Assembly: GCA_029259695.1 (NCBI GenBank)
Contig: JAJDEQ010000131.1
Coordinates: 1-57,429 of the forward strand
Reading direction: 5' to 3'
Origin: Planctomycetota bacterium
GTDB taxonomy: Bacteria > Planctomycetota > B15-G4
DNA length: 57,429 nucleotides
In this document: in pieces, positions 43,258 to 51,206 of the stretch
Numbering within the stretch: position 1 is the stretch's first letter
Layout of the letters: each line of letters begins with the position of its first letter
Position numbers and translations under genes: made by a program
Notes under the pieces: model-generated
The model's input: the letters and a program-made list of their open reading frames with translations, nothing else
Databases searched by the model: none
What the model was told of the DNA's origin: nothing

Positions 43258-45599
43258 CGGGGGGTGCCCGACGGGTCGGAGTCGGCGCCGAAGGTGATCA
43301 CCTCGAACGTCACCTTGCGGTGGATCGACCCCACGGGCAATCCGTCCTGCTCGTCGGCGGTGGGCACGCCGAGGCTGGTGAAGACGGCGCCGGCGGGGGC
43401 CAGCCGCTCGAGCTCCTGCGCCATGGCGCCGGCGCGTCGCCGGGCCACTTCGACCCCGCCGCGGATCGTCTCCGAGCCGTCGATGTGGCCGTGGACGACG
43501 ATGCGCACGAGACGGCTGCTGCGCCGGGCGGCGTCGTCGAGCTGGCGCAGCAGGCGGGTGAGGTCCGCGCGCTCGGTGTCGGAGAGGTCGACGTCGTGGT
43601 CGGCGAGCTCGAAGTAGAACGCGAGCAGCTCCAGCTCCGTCGCGCGCTCGTCGAGCTCCTGCCGATCGATGTCGACCACGGCCGAGTCGTCGTAGCTGGC
43701 GTTGGCCGCATGGGCCGTGACCCAGGTGCGCGCCCGGCGGATCCAGTCCCCTGGCGCGCGGCCGCTGGCCACCAACCGCCGGCCGTCGCCGTCGAGCACC
43801 ACGCCGGCGGGTGGCGCCAGTTGGCGCCGGGCCTTCGCCAGCAGCAGGACCGGGTCGCCGGACTCGTAGGGCGTCCACAACGCGTGCAGTCGGGTGGTGT
43901 CGAGGGCGGCGTCGCGGGCGACCTCGAGCGGGTCGCGGGCGTCGGGATCGCGCAGGCCCTCGAGCACGAGCTGGCGCCCGGAAGGCAGCGGGTCGCCCAT
44001 GGCGTAGTCGAGCACCACCAGGCCGGGCTCGTCGGCGAGGCGGCGCACGTAGTCGGCCAGGGCCGGGTCCATCGGCAGCGGCCCGGCCGGGACCGGCGGG
44101 TCGGACGGTTGCAGGGCCGTGGTGTCGAAGCTCAGCGTCGGGGCCAGACCGGGGCCGACCAGGGCGGCGCGCTCGATCCAGGCCCGGGGCGCCGTGCCGT
44201 GGGCGGAGACCCGTTCGCCGTCGTAGGCCAGCGAGACGGTCGCCGGGGGGGCGAGCTGCTCGCGCATGCGGGCCAGCACGAGGTCGGGTGCGGGGCTCAG
44301 CCACGGTGTCCAGTGCGCGTCGATCAGGTTCGGGTCGAACCCGGCCTGCGCCGCCACCGTGAGCGGCGCCCGGGCGTGCGGGTCGCGCAGCCCGGCCACG
44401 ACGAACGCCTGCGCGGCGCCCTCGGCCGCCAGCTCCGTCGCGGTCACGGCCAGGCCCGGCTCGGCGTCCAGCGCCCGGCGCAGCTCGCTCAGTCGGGCGC
44501 GGCGTGCGTCCAACACCTGGCGTCGGCCATCCGCGGCGGCGCGTTCCTGGCGGGCGCGTTCTTCTTCGTCCGCCAGGCGTTGCACGTCGGCTGCGAGTCG
44601 TGCGAGCAGTTGTTGCGTCCCGGCCGCCTGGGCCTCGAGTTCTTCGACACTCTTGAACGCGTGCTCCAGGCGGGCGGCTGCAGCCTTGTCGTCGGCTTGC
44701 GCTTCGCGCCAGTTGCCCCACAGGGTCGAGATGATCCAGGTCGCGAGCAGCGCCAACAACAGCACGGCCACGGCGCGCTTGGCGAACGACGCGAAGCGCG
44801 ACTTCTGGTGTTGGACGCGTTGTTCGGCGAGGCACTCCTCGAGCAGGTCGTGGATGCGCAGGAACGGCCCGGTGTCCCCGTCGAACTCGACCAGCTCGGG
44901 GCCGACGGCCGTATGGATCCGCTCGATCGTGTCCTGCAGCAGCTCGCGGTACGCGCTGGGCGCGGTGCCGCGCACGACGGCCGCCAGCGTGGCGTGGGGG
45001 CCGGCTGCCACCTCGAAGCGCAGCTCCCCGAACTCGAAGTGGTTCAACGTCGCCCGCTGCTCGCCTTCCTGGGGGAAGGAGTCGCGCATGAAGGCCTGCA
45101 GCGCGCTGAGCATGGCCGTGACCAGATCGGGGTCCTGGGCCTGGATCGCGGGGGCCGTGAGGTGCTCGAGCTGCACGCCCGTGCGCTCGTGGATCAGGAA
45201 CAACTGCTCGACGCGGTAGACCAGCGAGTGGGTCAGCACCACCTCGGGGTAAGGGGTCCCCGAGCGCCAGGCCTCGATGCGCCAGCCGAGACCGCGCAGG
45301 GTGAAGCTCTCCTCGAGCGCCCGGTTGAAGCCCTCGACGATGCTGCTCAGCGCGGCGCGCATGGACTTGCGGATGGCCGGGCCGATGATCGGGAAGATGG
45401 CGTCGGCGATGCGCTGTGGATTGCGCTGCACCGCGCGCTCGAGGGAACCCTCGATGGTGGGGCTCAGGGCGCCGTCGAGCTCCGAGTCACGCTGCGAGCG
45501 CAATGCGACGGCGTCGGGCAGCACGTCGCTGATCTCGTCGGCGGTGGGGCGGCGCGACTCGAGTTCCTGGAGCCGCTCGAGCTCGTCACCCACCAGCAA
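43254..45599 (-). CDS. Inner-membrane protein with Roadblock-like cytoplasmic region and OmpA-like C-terminus
   Basis: 781 residues from TTG 45599. The frame stays open to a CTG at 45719 just past the preceding stop, so 40 more residues (…EQLAQLRR) may belong to it. Residues 1-270 are cytoplasmic. Within them HSLVYRVEQLFLIHERTG, ALQAFMRDSF and GPHATLAAVVRG have the helix-strand order of Roadblock/LC7 domains, known partners and GAPs of small GTPases. There is one membrane helix (274-294, AVAVLLLALLATWIISTLW), then a coiled coil (about 300-375). Two copies of a BON-like unit follow (REQLAPPATVSLAYDGERVS; RRQLAPPAGVVLDGDGRRLV). The OmpA-like end has VHGHIDGSETIRGGVEVARR, with the Asp and Arg that bind diaminopimelate. 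Confidence 0.85.
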   Translation of the reverse strand: MLVGDELERLQELESRRPTADEISDVLPDAVALRSQRDSELDGALSPTIEGSLERAVQRNPQRIADAIFPIIGPAIRKSMRAALSSIVEGFNRALEESFTLRGLGWRIEAWRSGTPYPEVVLTHSLVYRVEQLFLIHERTGVQLEHLTAPAIQAQDPDLVTAMLSALQAFMRDSFPQEGEQRATLNHFEFGELRFEVAAGPHATLAAVVRGTAPSAYRELLQDTIERIHTAVGPELVEFDGDTGPFLRIHDLLEECLAEQRVQHQKSRFASFAKRAVAVLLLALLATWIISTLWGNWREAQADDKAAAARLEHAFKSVEELEAQAAGTQQLLARLAADVQRLADEEERARQERAAADGRRQVLDARRARLSELRRALDAEPGLAVTATELAAEGAAQAFVVAGLRDPHARAPLTVAAQAGFDPNLIDAHWTPWLSPAPDLVLARMREQLAPPATVSLAYDGERVSAHGTAPRAWIERAALVGPGLAPTLSFDTTALQPSDPPVPAGPLPMDPALADYVRRLADEPGLVVLDYAMGDPLPSGRQLVLEGLRDPDARDPLEVARDAALDTTRLHALWTPYESGDPVLLLAKARRQLAPPAGVVLDGDGRRLVASGRAPGDWIRRARTWVTAHAANASYDDSAVVDIDRQELDERATELELLAFYFELADHDVDLSDTERADLTRLLRQLDDAARRSSRLVRIVVHGHIDGSETIRGGVEVARRRAGAMAQELERLAPAGAVFTSLGVPTADEQDGLPVGSIHRKVTFEVITFGADSDPSGTPR

Positions 45600-45720
45600 C
45601 CGGCGCAGCTGCGCCAGCTGTTCGTCGCCCGTCTGCTCGTCGGACGGGGCCCCGGGGGTCGGGGCTCGCGCCGGATCGGGGCTGCTCGCGTCGCCGTCTC
45701 GGGGGCCGGACGTGCTCAGC

Positions 45721-46245
45721 TCACTTCTTCCCCGACTTCTTGTCGCCCAGCTTCACGGCGAGGTCGGCGAACAGGGCGGAGAGTGCCACCCGGTCGATCT
45801 TCACCTCGCGCAGCTCCTCCACCTCGGCGTCGATCTCGGCCGAGAGCTCCTCGGCCTTGGCGCCGAGTTCGTCCCGCAGCCCCTTGGACTGGTCCAGGAT
45901 CTGCTGGCGCAGCTCGCGGATCGCCCGGTCGAGCTGGGTCGTCTTCTGCTCCAGGGTCTTGCTCAGCTCGGCGATCTGGCGCTTGACCTCCTTCTGGAAG
46001 GTCGACGATTCCCCCTGGGACTCGGCGAAGCGCTCGTCGGACGCCTCGAGTTCCTGGTTGGTGTAGGCCTCCAGCGAGTCCAGTCGCTTGAGCAGGTCCT
46101 TGCGCAGGTCCTGGAGGTCCTTGGCCAGCTTGCGCTCGACCGTCCCGATCTTCTTCTCGCTGGCCTTGGCCTGCTCGCCGAAGAGAATGTCGCGGACCTT
46201 GTTGAGACTCGAGGCCGAGACGTCCTGATTGCCGTCGCTGGCGAT
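45721..46245 (-). CDS. Coiled-coil protein with probable AUC start
   Basis: 174 residues if translation starts at the ATC at 46245. AAGGAG (minus strand 46257-46252) lies 6 nt before that codon. No ATG or GTG occurs in frame near the start, and I noticed no TTG. The next upstream start, at 46608, would add 121 residues of Pro/Arg-rich non-conserved sequence. The protein begins IASDGNQDVSASSLNKVRDI, with LFGEQAKASEKKI next, and is otherwise almost all coiled coil (DLRKDLLKRLDSLEAY; EVKRQIAELSKTLEQKTTQL). It ends LFADLAVKLGDKKSGKK. It is first in the operon with the OmpA-type protein, GTPase and kinase and is probably a cytosolic adaptor for them. The alternative is that its true start is at 46608. 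Confidence 0.75.
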   Translation of the reverse strand: MASDGNQDVSASSLNKVRDILFGEQAKASEKKIGTVERKLAKDLQDLRKDLLKRLDSLEAYTNQELEASDERFAESQGESSTFQKEVKRQIAELSKTLEQKTTQLDRAIRELRQQILDQSKGLRDELGAKAEELSAEIDAEVEELREVKIDRVALSALFADLAVKLGDKKSGKK

Positions 46246-46313
46246 GGCTCTCTCCTTGGCTTGGAAGTGGTGGGGGGCCGGGATCGGCGCTTCTCTTCGT
46301 CGATCCTGCGTCG

Positions 46314-46342
46314 ATTCTAACCTGCGCGGCTGGTTTCTTCGA
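46314..46342 (-). promoter_or_regulatory. Promoter candidate for the coiled-coil/OmpA/GTPase/kinase operon
   Basis: On the minus strand TCGAAG (46342-46337) and TAGAAT (46319-46314) have a 17-bp spacer. A start near 46307 gives a leader of about 60 nt and places the coding start at 46245, not at 46608, which lies upstream of this promoter. Confidence 0.5.
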
Positions 46343-46628
46343 TTCGGCCGGGGCGCCGACCGGCGCCCGGAGGCTGCACTCCAGACCGCTGCCGAACCCC
46401 GGAGGCGCTCGGCCGGGCCCTGAGCGTTGGACGCGCAGGGGCTGGGGAGGGACCCACGGAGACCCCCACGGGGAGCGAGGATCGAGCCGGGCCCGGCATC
46501 GGGCCCGGCGTGGAGGATCGGGCAGCCAGGGCGGTGCCTGTTGCGCACGACTGCGTAGTGGGGGGGCGGGCAGGCCGCAGCCGCAGCCGGAAGTTGGACG
46601 TAGATCAAAGAGGTTGAGTCTCCCGGTC

Positions 46629-46657
46629 TCGACCTGTGGAGCCGCGTTCGCTAGCAT
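46629..46657 (+). promoter_or_regulatory. Promoter candidate for the DUF11 lipoprotein gene
   Basis: TCGACC (46629-46634) and TAGCAT (46652-46657) have a 17-bp spacer. The predicted start near 46664 would give a leader of about 270 nt before the ATG at 46938. Divergent from the promoter at 46314-46342. Confidence 0.5.
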
Positions 46658-46658
46658 T

Positions 46659-46829
46659 CCGTGGCTTGACCAAGGGTTCAGGAGGACGGATCCACGGCCC
46701 CCTACAGGTGGGGGGCCTACACCACCGAGGCGGTCCACTAACGCCGTTGTCAGGGGACCGCCGGGGCCGTGCCGGGCATAACGGCCGCGGAACCGGGACG
46801 CGGCTTGGCCATCGCCTAGTGACTTAGGC
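46659..46829 (+). ncRNA. Candidate structured leader RNA (row of hairpins)
   Basis: Consecutive stems follow the predicted start: CCGTGG/CCACGG (46659-46664 with 46692-46697); GGCCCCC/GGGGGCC (46696-46702 with 46711-46717); CGGTCC/GGACCG (46731-46736 with 46755-46760); GGCCGT/ACGGCC (46765-46770 with 46781-46786); and GCCTA/TAGGC (46814-46818 with 46825-46829). The first two share two bases, so they may be alternatives. No known riboswitch motif was recognised. The remaining about 100 nt to the ATG are pyrimidine-rich and unstructured. Confidence 0.4.
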
Positions 46830-46937
46830 AGTGCTCATCGACCCCTCGAACACATCGTTGATCTCTGTCTTCATCCGCGCCTCCAATCCCGAACCCAGAC
46901 GCACAACCTCCATCTCGTAGGAATTGGACGAAGCCAA

Positions 46938-48620
46938 ATGAGCACAAGGAAATTCCCCACGCTGCTGCTGGCGGCCCTTCTGGCGACGACTGTCGCTCTG
47001 ACTGGTTGCACGAGCACCGCGTCTTCAACCTCCAAGGCCGGCACGTCGACCACGACGCCGAACAAGGCCACCGCAGCTGCCAAGAGCGCTGACCGCGATG
47101 CGAACTGGTCCGAAGGGACCGGGACGCAGTACGGCGGCACGGCCAAGGCTGCTGCTCCCAAGCCGGCCGCCAAGCCGGTCGCCGCCAAGCCCGCTGCGAA
47201 GCCGGCCCAGGTGACGACCGATGGCGACATGAACTGGGGCACGATGAACTTCCCCACGGGCAACGCCACCACGAGCGCCGTCAGCGTTCGCAAGGGTGTG
47301 CCGCGTGAGGTCATCCTCAACTCGCCCTTCGAGTACATGATCACGGTGACCAACCTCACCGACATGTCCCTCGACAACGTCATCGTCAGCGACCAGGCCG
47401 ACGCCGGCTTCCGGGTCACCGGTTCCGCTCCGCAGGGGCAGGGCGGTCCCGACGGCTACACCTGGAACCTGGGCACGATGGGTCCGAACGAGACCCGGAC
47501 GATCCGCGTCAACGGCACCGCGACCCGCGAGGGCACGATCAGCAGCTGCGCGACCGTCGAGTACTCCTCGGCCCTGTGCGCCACGATCCCCGTGGTCCAG
47601 CCGAAGCTCAGCATCACCAAGAGCGGTCCGGCCGAGGTCCTCAAGTGCGAGGACATCGTCTACAAGATCGAGGTCCGCAACTCGGGCTCCGGTTCGGTCC
47701 AGAACGTGCGCATCAAGGACGAGCTGCCCGCCGGTCTCACGACCAAGGACGGCAAGCGCACGGTCGACATGGCCGTCGGCACCCTGGCCCCGGGCCAGAG
47801 CCGCGCGTTCAACGTGACCGCACAGGCCAACAAGGCTGGCAGCTTCAGCAACAAGGCCACGGCCTCGGGCTCGAACAACCTCACGGCGACCTCGAACACG
47901 GTCACCACGGTGGTGCGCCAGCCCAAGCTGACGATCACCAAGACCTGTGAGGCTCGTGAGTTCATCGGCCGCAGCGCGGACTTCACCATCACCGTCAAGA
48001 ACACCGGTGACGGCGTGGCTCGTGACACGGTCATCGAGGATGTGGTGCCGAGTGGTGCCCGCTTCGTCAGCGCCAGCGATGGCGGTCGCCTGACCGGCAA
48101 CCGCGTGGTCTGGAACGCTGGCACGCTGCAGCCCAACGCCAGCAAGACGGTCTCGGTCGTCATGACCCGCGCCACTTCGGGCACGCTTCGCAACACGGCC
48201 AGCGCTCGCGCCTTCTGCGCCGACGCGGTGACCGACAGCTGCGAGACCGTGTTCGCCGGCATCCCGGCCATCCTGCTGGAGGTCATCGACGTCGAGGATC
48301 CGATCGAGGTCGGCGACACCGAGACCTACGTGATCACGGCGACCAACCAGGGCAGCGCTCCGGACACGAACATCGCCATGACCATCACTCTCGAGTCGAA
48401 CTGGAAGTACGTCTCGTCGACTGGTGCGACGGTGGGGACGATCAGCGGCAACACGCTGACGTTCGCTCCGCTGAAGAGCCTGGCGGCCAAGCAGAAGGCC
48501 GAGTGGCGTGTCATCGTCCGTGCCGTTTCGGAAGGTGACACCCGCTTCAAGGTGACCATGAACACCGACGAGCTGAAGCGTCCGGTGGAGGAGACCGAAG
48601 CGACCAACGTCTACAAGTAA
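46938..48620 (+). CDS. DUF11-repeat (OmcB-like) surface lipoprotein
   Basis: 560 residues from ATG 46938. The lipoprotein signal ends LTGC (Cys near 24), followed by an Ala/Lys/Pro/Thr-rich stalk (25-95). Four DUF11-type Ig-like repeats follow: NSPFEYMITVTNLTDMSLDN, CEDIVYKIEVRNSGSGSVQN, RSADFTITVKNTGDGVARDT and VGDTETYVITATNQGSAPDT. Paired cysteines (SSCATVEYSSALC; FCADAVTDSC) recall chlamydial OmcB. Codon use favours GCT, CGT, GGT and AAG far more than its neighbours, as in a highly expressed gene. It has its own promoter, long leader and strong terminator. It is probably an abundant envelope protein. Confidence 0.9.
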   Translation: MSTRKFPTLLLAALLATTVALTGCTSTASSTSKAGTSTTTPNKATAAAKSADRDANWSEGTGTQYGGTAKAAAPKPAAKPVAAKPAAKPAQVTTDGDMNWGTMNFPTGNATTSAVSVRKGVPREVILNSPFEYMITVTNLTDMSLDNVIVSDQADAGFRVTGSAPQGQGGPDGYTWNLGTMGPNETRTIRVNGTATREGTISSCATVEYSSALCATIPVVQPKLSITKSGPAEVLKCEDIVYKIEVRNSGSGSVQNVRIKDELPAGLTTKDGKRTVDMAVGTLAPGQSRAFNVTAQANKAGSFSNKATASGSNNLTATSNTVTTVVRQPKLTITKTCEAREFIGRSADFTITVKNTGDGVARDTVIEDVVPSGARFVSASDGGRLTGNRVVWNAGTLQPNASKTVSVVMTRATSGTLRNTASARAFCADAVTDSCETVFAGIPAILLEVIDVEDPIEVGDTETYVITATNQGSAPDTNIAMTITLESNWKYVSSTGATVGTISGNTLTFAPLKSLAAKQKAEWRVIVRAVSEGDTRFKVTMNTDELKRPVEETEATNVYK

Positions 48621-48717
48621 GCCGTCACTGACGGCCTGCTGTCAGGCACCTTCGGTTGCCGCCCATCGGGATGTCCGCACGCTTCGGCGTGCGGGCGCCC
48701 GGTGGGCGGCTCCTTTT
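48621..48717 (+). terminator. Rho-independent terminator with a UUCG hairpin
   Basis: An inner stem CCGCACGC (48675-48682) and GCGTGCGG (48687-48694) is capped by TTCG. It is nested in an outer stem GCCGCCCA/TGGGCGGC (48658-48665 with 48703-48710) that runs directly into TCCTTTT (48711-48717). Directly after the stop codon are two smaller hairpins, GCCGTC/GACGGC (48621-48635) and GCCTG/CAGGC (48634-48647). These share two bases and cannot form fully together. Confidence 0.85.
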
Positions 48718-48842
48718 CGAAGGGACGGGGACGCGCTGGTGACCGCGCTGCGTCATAATGGGCGGGCGACAACGGGGCCCTGTGCGCTGCGCCCCGCCGA
48801 TGCGCGGGACCGGCGCGCTGCCCATCACGAGGCGAGGTGACC

Positions 48843-49067
48843 ATGACTGAGGGTTGGACCACCGTTCAGACGTTCGAGAGCTGGGCCGAGGCCAAGCTGG
48901 CCAAGGTGATGCTCGAGGAGGCGGAGATCGAATCCGTGGTCTCGGGCGACGACGCCGGGGGCATCGAGAGCCTGGCCATCACCCAGGGCATCGACCTGCT
49001 CGTGAACCCCGCGGACGCCGCGCGCGCGCGGCAGGTGCTCAAGCTCGACGAGCCCGCGAGCGACTGA
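48843..49067 (+). CDS. DUF2007-type putative signal-transducing protein
   Basis: 74 residues. TVQTFESWAEAKLAKVMLEE, then AEIESVVSGDDAGG, and a final LLVNPADAARARQVLK. This is the short beta-alpha-beta pattern of DUF2007 (PF09413), related to the PII-like fold, with no known biochemical role. ATG 48843 follows a GAGG at 48833-48836. CATAAT at 48754-48759 may be its -10. It is followed by a GNAT gene 12 bp away. Confidence 0.82.
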   Translation: MTEGWTTVQTFESWAEAKLAKVMLEEAEIESVVSGDDAGGIESLAITQGIDLLVNPADAARARQVLKLDEPASD

Positions 49068-49079
49068 CGGAGCACCGTG

Positions 49080-49613
49080 GTGACCAGCATCCGGACGGCG
49101 CGACTGTTGCTGCGGCCGTTCGAGCCGCGCGACGTCGACCTGCTCGCGAGCATGTTCGCCAACCAGGACGTGAGCCGGTACATCGGCGTCACCTCGGTCG
49201 TGCCCCGCGAGGAGTGCCGGCAGATGGTCGACAAGATGACGGCCCACTGGCAGCAGCACGGCTACAGCCGCTGGGCCGTGGTGGACCGCCAGAGCGACCA
49301 GGCGATGGGCTGGTGCGGCCTGCGCCACCTCGCCGATCAGGACGAGGTCGAGCTGCTGTACGCGCTCGACAAGCCCTACTGGGGTCGTGGGTTCGCCTCC
49401 GAGGCGGCCATCGAGAGCGTGCGTTTCGGGTTCGAGGAGGCAGGTCTGGAGCGCATCATGGCCGTCGCCGATCCCGCGAACGGGGCCTCGCTGCGCGTGA
49501 TGCAGAAGGCCGGCCTGACCTATCGTCGTGAGGCGCGCTACTTCGACATGGACGTGTCCTTGTGCGACATCACGCGGGAGCAGTACGAGGCGCGTCGGGA
49601 GGCCGGGGTATGA
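49080..49613 (+). CDS. RimJ/RimL-type GNAT acetyltransferase
   Basis: 177 residues from GTG 49080, preferred over GTG 49077 because GGAG (49069-49072) is then 7 nt away. It begins TSIRTARLLLRPFEPRDVD, which is the RimJ/RimL (Acetyltransf_3) start. LDKPYWGRGFASEAAIESV is the CoA motif, and NGASLRVMQKAGLTYRREA the terminal motif. Family members acetylate protein N-termini or small amines. The stop overlaps the next gene (ATGA). Confidence 0.9.
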   Translation: MTSIRTARLLLRPFEPRDVDLLASMFANQDVSRYIGVTSVVPREECRQMVDKMTAHWQQHGYSRWAVVDRQSDQAMGWCGLRHLADQDEVELLYALDKPYWGRGFASEAAIESVRFGFEEAGLERIMAVADPANGASLRVMQKAGLTYRREARYFDMDVSLCDITREQYEARREAGV

Positions 49614-51163
49614 CGACATTCGTCGTGATCATGATCGTGCTGCTGATCGTGGCGCTCTACGACGTCACCCAGCGGAACCACGCGATCCTGCGCGCCTTCC
49701 CGGTCGTCGGTCACTTCCGCTACTGGCTCGAGAGCGTGGGGCCCGAACTGCGGCAGTACATCGTGACGGGCAACGACGAGGAACGCCCGTTCAGCCGCGA
49801 CGAGCGGCGTTGGGTCTACACCTCGTCCAAGCACAAGAACAACTACTTCGGGTTCGGCTCCGACAACGACATGGAGCGGACCGGGAGCTATCTGATCATC
49901 AAGCACAGCGTGTTCCCGCTGCCCCTTGCCAACGCCGGCGAACCCGGCTACGACGCGACCCACGCGCTGCCCTGCGCGAAGGTCATGGGCGGCCCTCGGG
50001 GACGGGCACGTGCCTTCCGGCCGGCGTCGATCGTGAACATCTCGGCCATGAGCTTCGGTTCGCTCAGCAGCGCGGCGGTCAGGGCGATGAACGACGGGTC
50101 TCGCCGTGCCGGGTGCCTGCAGAACACGGGCGAGGGCGGTGTGTCGCAACACCACCGACAGGGTGGGGAGCTCGTGTGGCAGATCGGCACGGGGTACTTC
50201 GGCTGCCGCGAGCCCGACGGTCGTTTCAGCTTGTCGATGCTCAAGGACACGGTGACCGCCACGCCGACGATCCGCGCGATCGAGATCAAGTTGAGCCAGG
50301 GCGCCAAACCCGGCGTGGGCGGGATCCTGCCCGGCGCCAAGGTGACGCCCGAGATCGCTGCGGCGCGCGGCATCCCGGTGGGGCAGACGTGCATCAGCCC
50401 CAACACCCACTCGGCCTTCGGGGACGTGGACTCGCTGCTCGACTTCGCCGAACTGCTCGCCGACGAGACCGGTTTGCCGGTGGGCATCAAGTCGGCGGTG
50501 GGGGACGGGGCCTTCTGGGCTGAACTCGGGCGGCTGATGGCCTCCGGTGCCCGGGGCGTCGACTTCGTCACCGTGGACGGCGGCGAAGGCGGGACCGGCG
50601 CCGGCCCGCTGGTGTTCACCGATCACGTCGCGCTGCCGTTCAAGCAGGGCTTCGCCCGGGTCTTCCGCGAGCTGGCGGAGCAGGGCGTGGCCGAGCGCGT
50701 GGTCATGATCGGGTCGGGCAAGCTGGGCTTCCCCGACACGGCGCTGCTGGCCATGGGGCTGGGCTGCGACATGCTCAACGTGGCGCGAGAGGCCATGCTG
50801 GCGGTGGGCTGCATCCAGGCGCAGCGCTGTCACAGCGGCCACTGCCCCACGGGGATCGCGACCCACAACCCCTGGTTGGTCCGCGGCCTCGTCCCCGACG
50901 TGAAGGCCGAGCGCCTGGCCAACTACGTCCTGACGCTACGCCAGGAGCTGCTGAAGCTCGCTCGGGTGTGCGGCGCACCCCACCCCGCGCTGGTGGATCG
51001 CGACCGGATCGAGCTGCTCGACGGCCGTCTCGGGGCCAGCACGATCGAGGAGCACTTCGGCTATCGGCCCGGCCTGGGATTGCCGGGCACCGAGGCCCGG
51101 GAGCAGCTCGCCGCGCTGATGGGTGCGGCCCCCGGGTCGGCCGGGCGGCCCCGGCCACGGTGA
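49610..51163 (+). CDS. Membrane-anchored FMN-binding glutamate-synthase-domain protein
   Basis: 517 residues from ATG 49610. An N-terminal membrane helix (FVVIMIVLLIVALYDV) is followed by the GltB-type FMN barrel: ISAMSFGSLSSAAVRAMN, NTGEGGVSQHH, GAKPGVGGILPGAKVT, CISPNTHSAF, FVTVDGGEGGTGAGPL and the Cys cluster CIQAQRCHSGHCPTG that can hold an iron-sulfur centre. The glutaminase and GXGXG domains of true glutamate synthase are absent. No small subunit gene is near, so glutamate synthesis is not assured; a redox role with another amine is possible. Confidence 0.88.
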   Translation: MTTFVVIMIVLLIVALYDVTQRNHAILRAFPVVGHFRYWLESVGPELRQYIVTGNDEERPFSRDERRWVYTSSKHKNNYFGFGSDNDMERTGSYLIIKHSVFPLPLANAGEPGYDATHALPCAKVMGGPRGRARAFRPASIVNISAMSFGSLSSAAVRAMNDGSRRAGCLQNTGEGGVSQHHRQGGELVWQIGTGYFGCREPDGRFSLSMLKDTVTATPTIRAIEIKLSQGAKPGVGGILPGAKVTPEIAAARGIPVGQTCISPNTHSAFGDVDSLLDFAELLADETGLPVGIKSAVGDGAFWAELGRLMASGARGVDFVTVDGGEGGTGAGPLVFTDHVALPFKQGFARVFRELAEQGVAERVVMIGSGKLGFPDTALLAMGLGCDMLNVAREAMLAVGCIQAQRCHSGHCPTGIATHNPWLVRGLVPDVKAERLANYVLTLRQELLKLARVCGAPHPALVDRDRIELLDGRLGASTIEEHFGYRPGLGLPGTEAREQLAALMGAAPGSAGRPRPR

Positions 51164-51165
51164 GG

Positions 51166-51171
51166 TAGAAT
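51166..51171 (+). promoter_or_regulatory. -10 element upstream of the GCS2-CBS operon
   Basis: TAGAAT at 51166-51171, right after the preceding stop codon, is 35 bp before the ATG at 51207. No clear -35 is seen in the GC-rich sequence before it. Confidence 0.35.
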
Positions 51172-51206
51172 CCGCCGTTTTCCAGCCCCCGGACGCCCAG
51201 ACGCCC

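Noticed and set aside
46246..46608. The upstream conventional start for the coiled-coil protein
   Set aside because: The added 121 residues have no conserved character and lie upstream of the predicted promoter. They would also place the start beside the divergent leader.
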